From Alphaproteobacteria bacterium (lineage in GTDB: Bacteria; Pseudomonadota; Alphaproteobacteria; SHNJ01): DNA of 9,057 nt. Below are positions 7,158 through 9,057 of this stretch, one piece after another. The notes under the pieces were generated by a model. It made no database searches. It was not told where the DNA came from and saw nothing but the letters and a program-made list of their open reading frames with translations. The translations under genes and the position numbers were made by a program. Position 1 is the stretch's first letter. Each line of letters begins with the position of its first letter. The DNA lies in contig CANGQU010000017.1 in NCBI GenBank assembly GCA_947456345.1, positions 1 through 9,057 of the forward strand, in the 5' to 3' direction.

Positions 7158-7186
7158 GTGACTTTTGCCCTAATTTTGGATATCAA
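7158..7186 (+). promoter_or_regulatory. Candidate promoter of the cox operon
   Basis: GTGACT at 7158-7163 and TATCAA at 7181-7186 are separated by 17 bases and each match the sigma70 consensus at four of six positions. Transcription would start near 7193 and leave a leader of about 30 bases before the coxB ATG. The match is weak; it is simply the best pair I found in the 195-base region. Confidence 0.25.
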
Positions 7187-7225
7187 AGGCGATTAAAGCC
7201 ATCATTTTTTTTGCGGGATCCAACC

Positions 7226-8098
7226 ATGCAGCATCTGCGCCGTCTGTTTTTGACTTTTACCACGTGGGGCATTGCGTCCTTGGCCCGGGCCGAGGAAGCA
7301 ATCGGCCTTCCTTATGACAAGCAATTGAATTTCCAACAAGCGGCGTCGCCGGTGATGGAAAAAGTCGCTGCCTTTCATAATTTACTGCTGCCGATTATTT
7401 TCGGTATCACGATTTTTGTCATGCTGTTGTTGTTATGGGTGATTATCCGTTACAACCGCCGCGCCAATCCCGTGCCCAGCAAGATCACCCACCACACCGG
7501 GCTTGAAATCGCCTGGACGTTGATCCCCGTTTTGATTTTGCTGGTTATTATCGTGCCCTCGATGCGTTTATTGTATTTCGCCGACAAGGCGCAAAACGCC
7601 GAGATGACCATCAAGGCTATCGGCAAGCAATGGTATTGGACTTATGAATATCCCGATCACGGCAATTTCACCTTTGATTCCTATATGCTCAAGGACGAGG
7701 AAGCCAAAGCCGCCGGTAAACCACGCCTGCTCAGCACCGATAATTATATCGTCCTGCCGACCGACACAACCATTCGCATCTTGGTAACGGCGGCGGACGT
7801 GTTGCATGCTTTTGCCGTGCCGGCCTTGGGCGTCAAAAAAGACGCTGTGCCGGGCCGGATGAACGAAACCTGGGCCAAGATCACCAAGCCCGGATTGTAT
7901 TACGGGCAATGTTCGGAATTATGCGGCTCGGGCCACGGTTTTATGCCGATTGCGATTCGCGCCGTCCCCAAGTCCGAGTTTGATGCCTGGATCGCCGAAG
8001 CCCAAGTGAAATTCCCCAAAGCCGAGGGTAGCGCCGCATTAGATAGCACAGCGGTGCAATTGGCCGGTCAACTACAAATTACAAAAAAAGCGGAGTAA
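7226..8098 (+). CDS. coxB: Cytochrome c oxidase subunit II
   Basis: From the ATG at 7226 the product has 290 residues, usual for bacterial subunit II of aa3-type oxidase, which takes electrons from cytochrome c through its CuA centre. A signal peptide ends at about SLARA (18-22). Two membrane helices follow, near 52-74 and 93-116, and then a periplasmic cupredoxin domain. The aromatic GKQWYWTYEYPD (133-144) starts that domain. CuA ligands are complete: His194 (DVLHAF), Cys229, Glu231 and Cys233 (GQCSELCG), His237 and Met240 (GHGFM). The presence of CuA marks a cytochrome c rather than quinol oxidase. The frame is open upstream to a TTG at 7142, but the signal peptide beginning at 7226 sets the start; its Shine-Dalgarno is weak. 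ctaD starts 3 bases after the stop. Confidence 0.96.
   Translation: MQHLRRLFLTFTTWGIASLARAEEAIGLPYDKQLNFQQAASPVMEKVAAFHNLLLPIIFGITIFVMLLLLWVIIRYNRRANPVPSKITHHTGLEIAWTLIPVLILLVIIVPSMRLLYFADKAQNAEMTIKAIGKQWYWTYEYPDHGNFTFDSYMLKDEEAKAAGKPRLLSTDNYIVLPTDTTIRILVTAADVLHAFAVPALGVKKDAVPGRMNETWAKITKPGLYYGQCSELCGSGHGFMPIAIRAVPKSEFDAWIAEAQVKFPKAEGSAALDSTAVQLAGQLQITKKAE

Positions 8099-9057
<959 letters not shown>

Noticed and set aside
7188..7212. GGC-N7-GCC followed closely by eight T residues in the coxB leader as a terminator or attenuator
   Set aside because: The stem is only 3 base pairs, too weak to act as an intrinsic terminator.
7142..7225. Upstream TTG start for coxB adding 28 residues
   Set aside because: The ATG at 7226 begins a proper signal peptide; the extension would bury it and has no ribosome binding site.

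Overview
The window looks like an ordinary, compact stretch of alphaproteobacterial chromosome, moderately GC-rich by eye. The support is the gene content: an Hsp33 and ArgD close in wording to alphaproteobacterial versions, a RecX, an aa3-type cytochrome c oxidase operon (coxB-ctaD) beginning divergently from tldD, and a secreted SNase-like protein whose core ends in the PY-GG-RQ-WC style seen in that class. I cannot name a genus. No transposase, integrase, phage gene, CRISPR array, tRNA or rRNA was seen, and no foreign-looking island.

Layout. Positions 1-1786 are a minus-strand pair, argD (acetylornithine aminotransferase) followed with a 4-base overlap by hslO (Hsp33, cut by the left edge). 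A 34-base AT-rich gap separates argD from a divergent plus-strand cluster: recX, acs (acetyl-CoA synthetase) and a membrane methyltransferase of the isoprenylcysteine carboxyl methyltransferase type. The cluster is coupled by a 35-base overlap and then an ATGA junction. It runs head-on into a minus-strand exported thermonuclease-family gene, and the two coding sequences overlap by 53 bases at their 3' ends. A 157-base gap with only weak signals follows, including a doubtful 22-codon lipoprotein-like frame. Then come minus-strand tldD and, after a 195-base divergent intergenic region, plus-strand coxB and ctaD. ctaD is cut by the right edge.

How the genes work together. CoxB and CtaD form the catalytic core of a proton-pumping terminal oxidase; CuA ligands in CoxB and haem/CuB ligands in CtaD are present as far as the window goes. 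Acs activates acetate to acetyl-CoA. ArgD serves arginine (possibly also lysine) biosynthesis. Hsp33, RecX and TldD are protein and DNA housekeeping factors. No new system is evident. The best points for a second look are the missing argF between argD and hslO, the methyltransferase coupled to acs, the convergent overlap that gives the nuclease an unusual C-terminal tail, and the dual coding of the RecX tail and the acs ribosome binding site.
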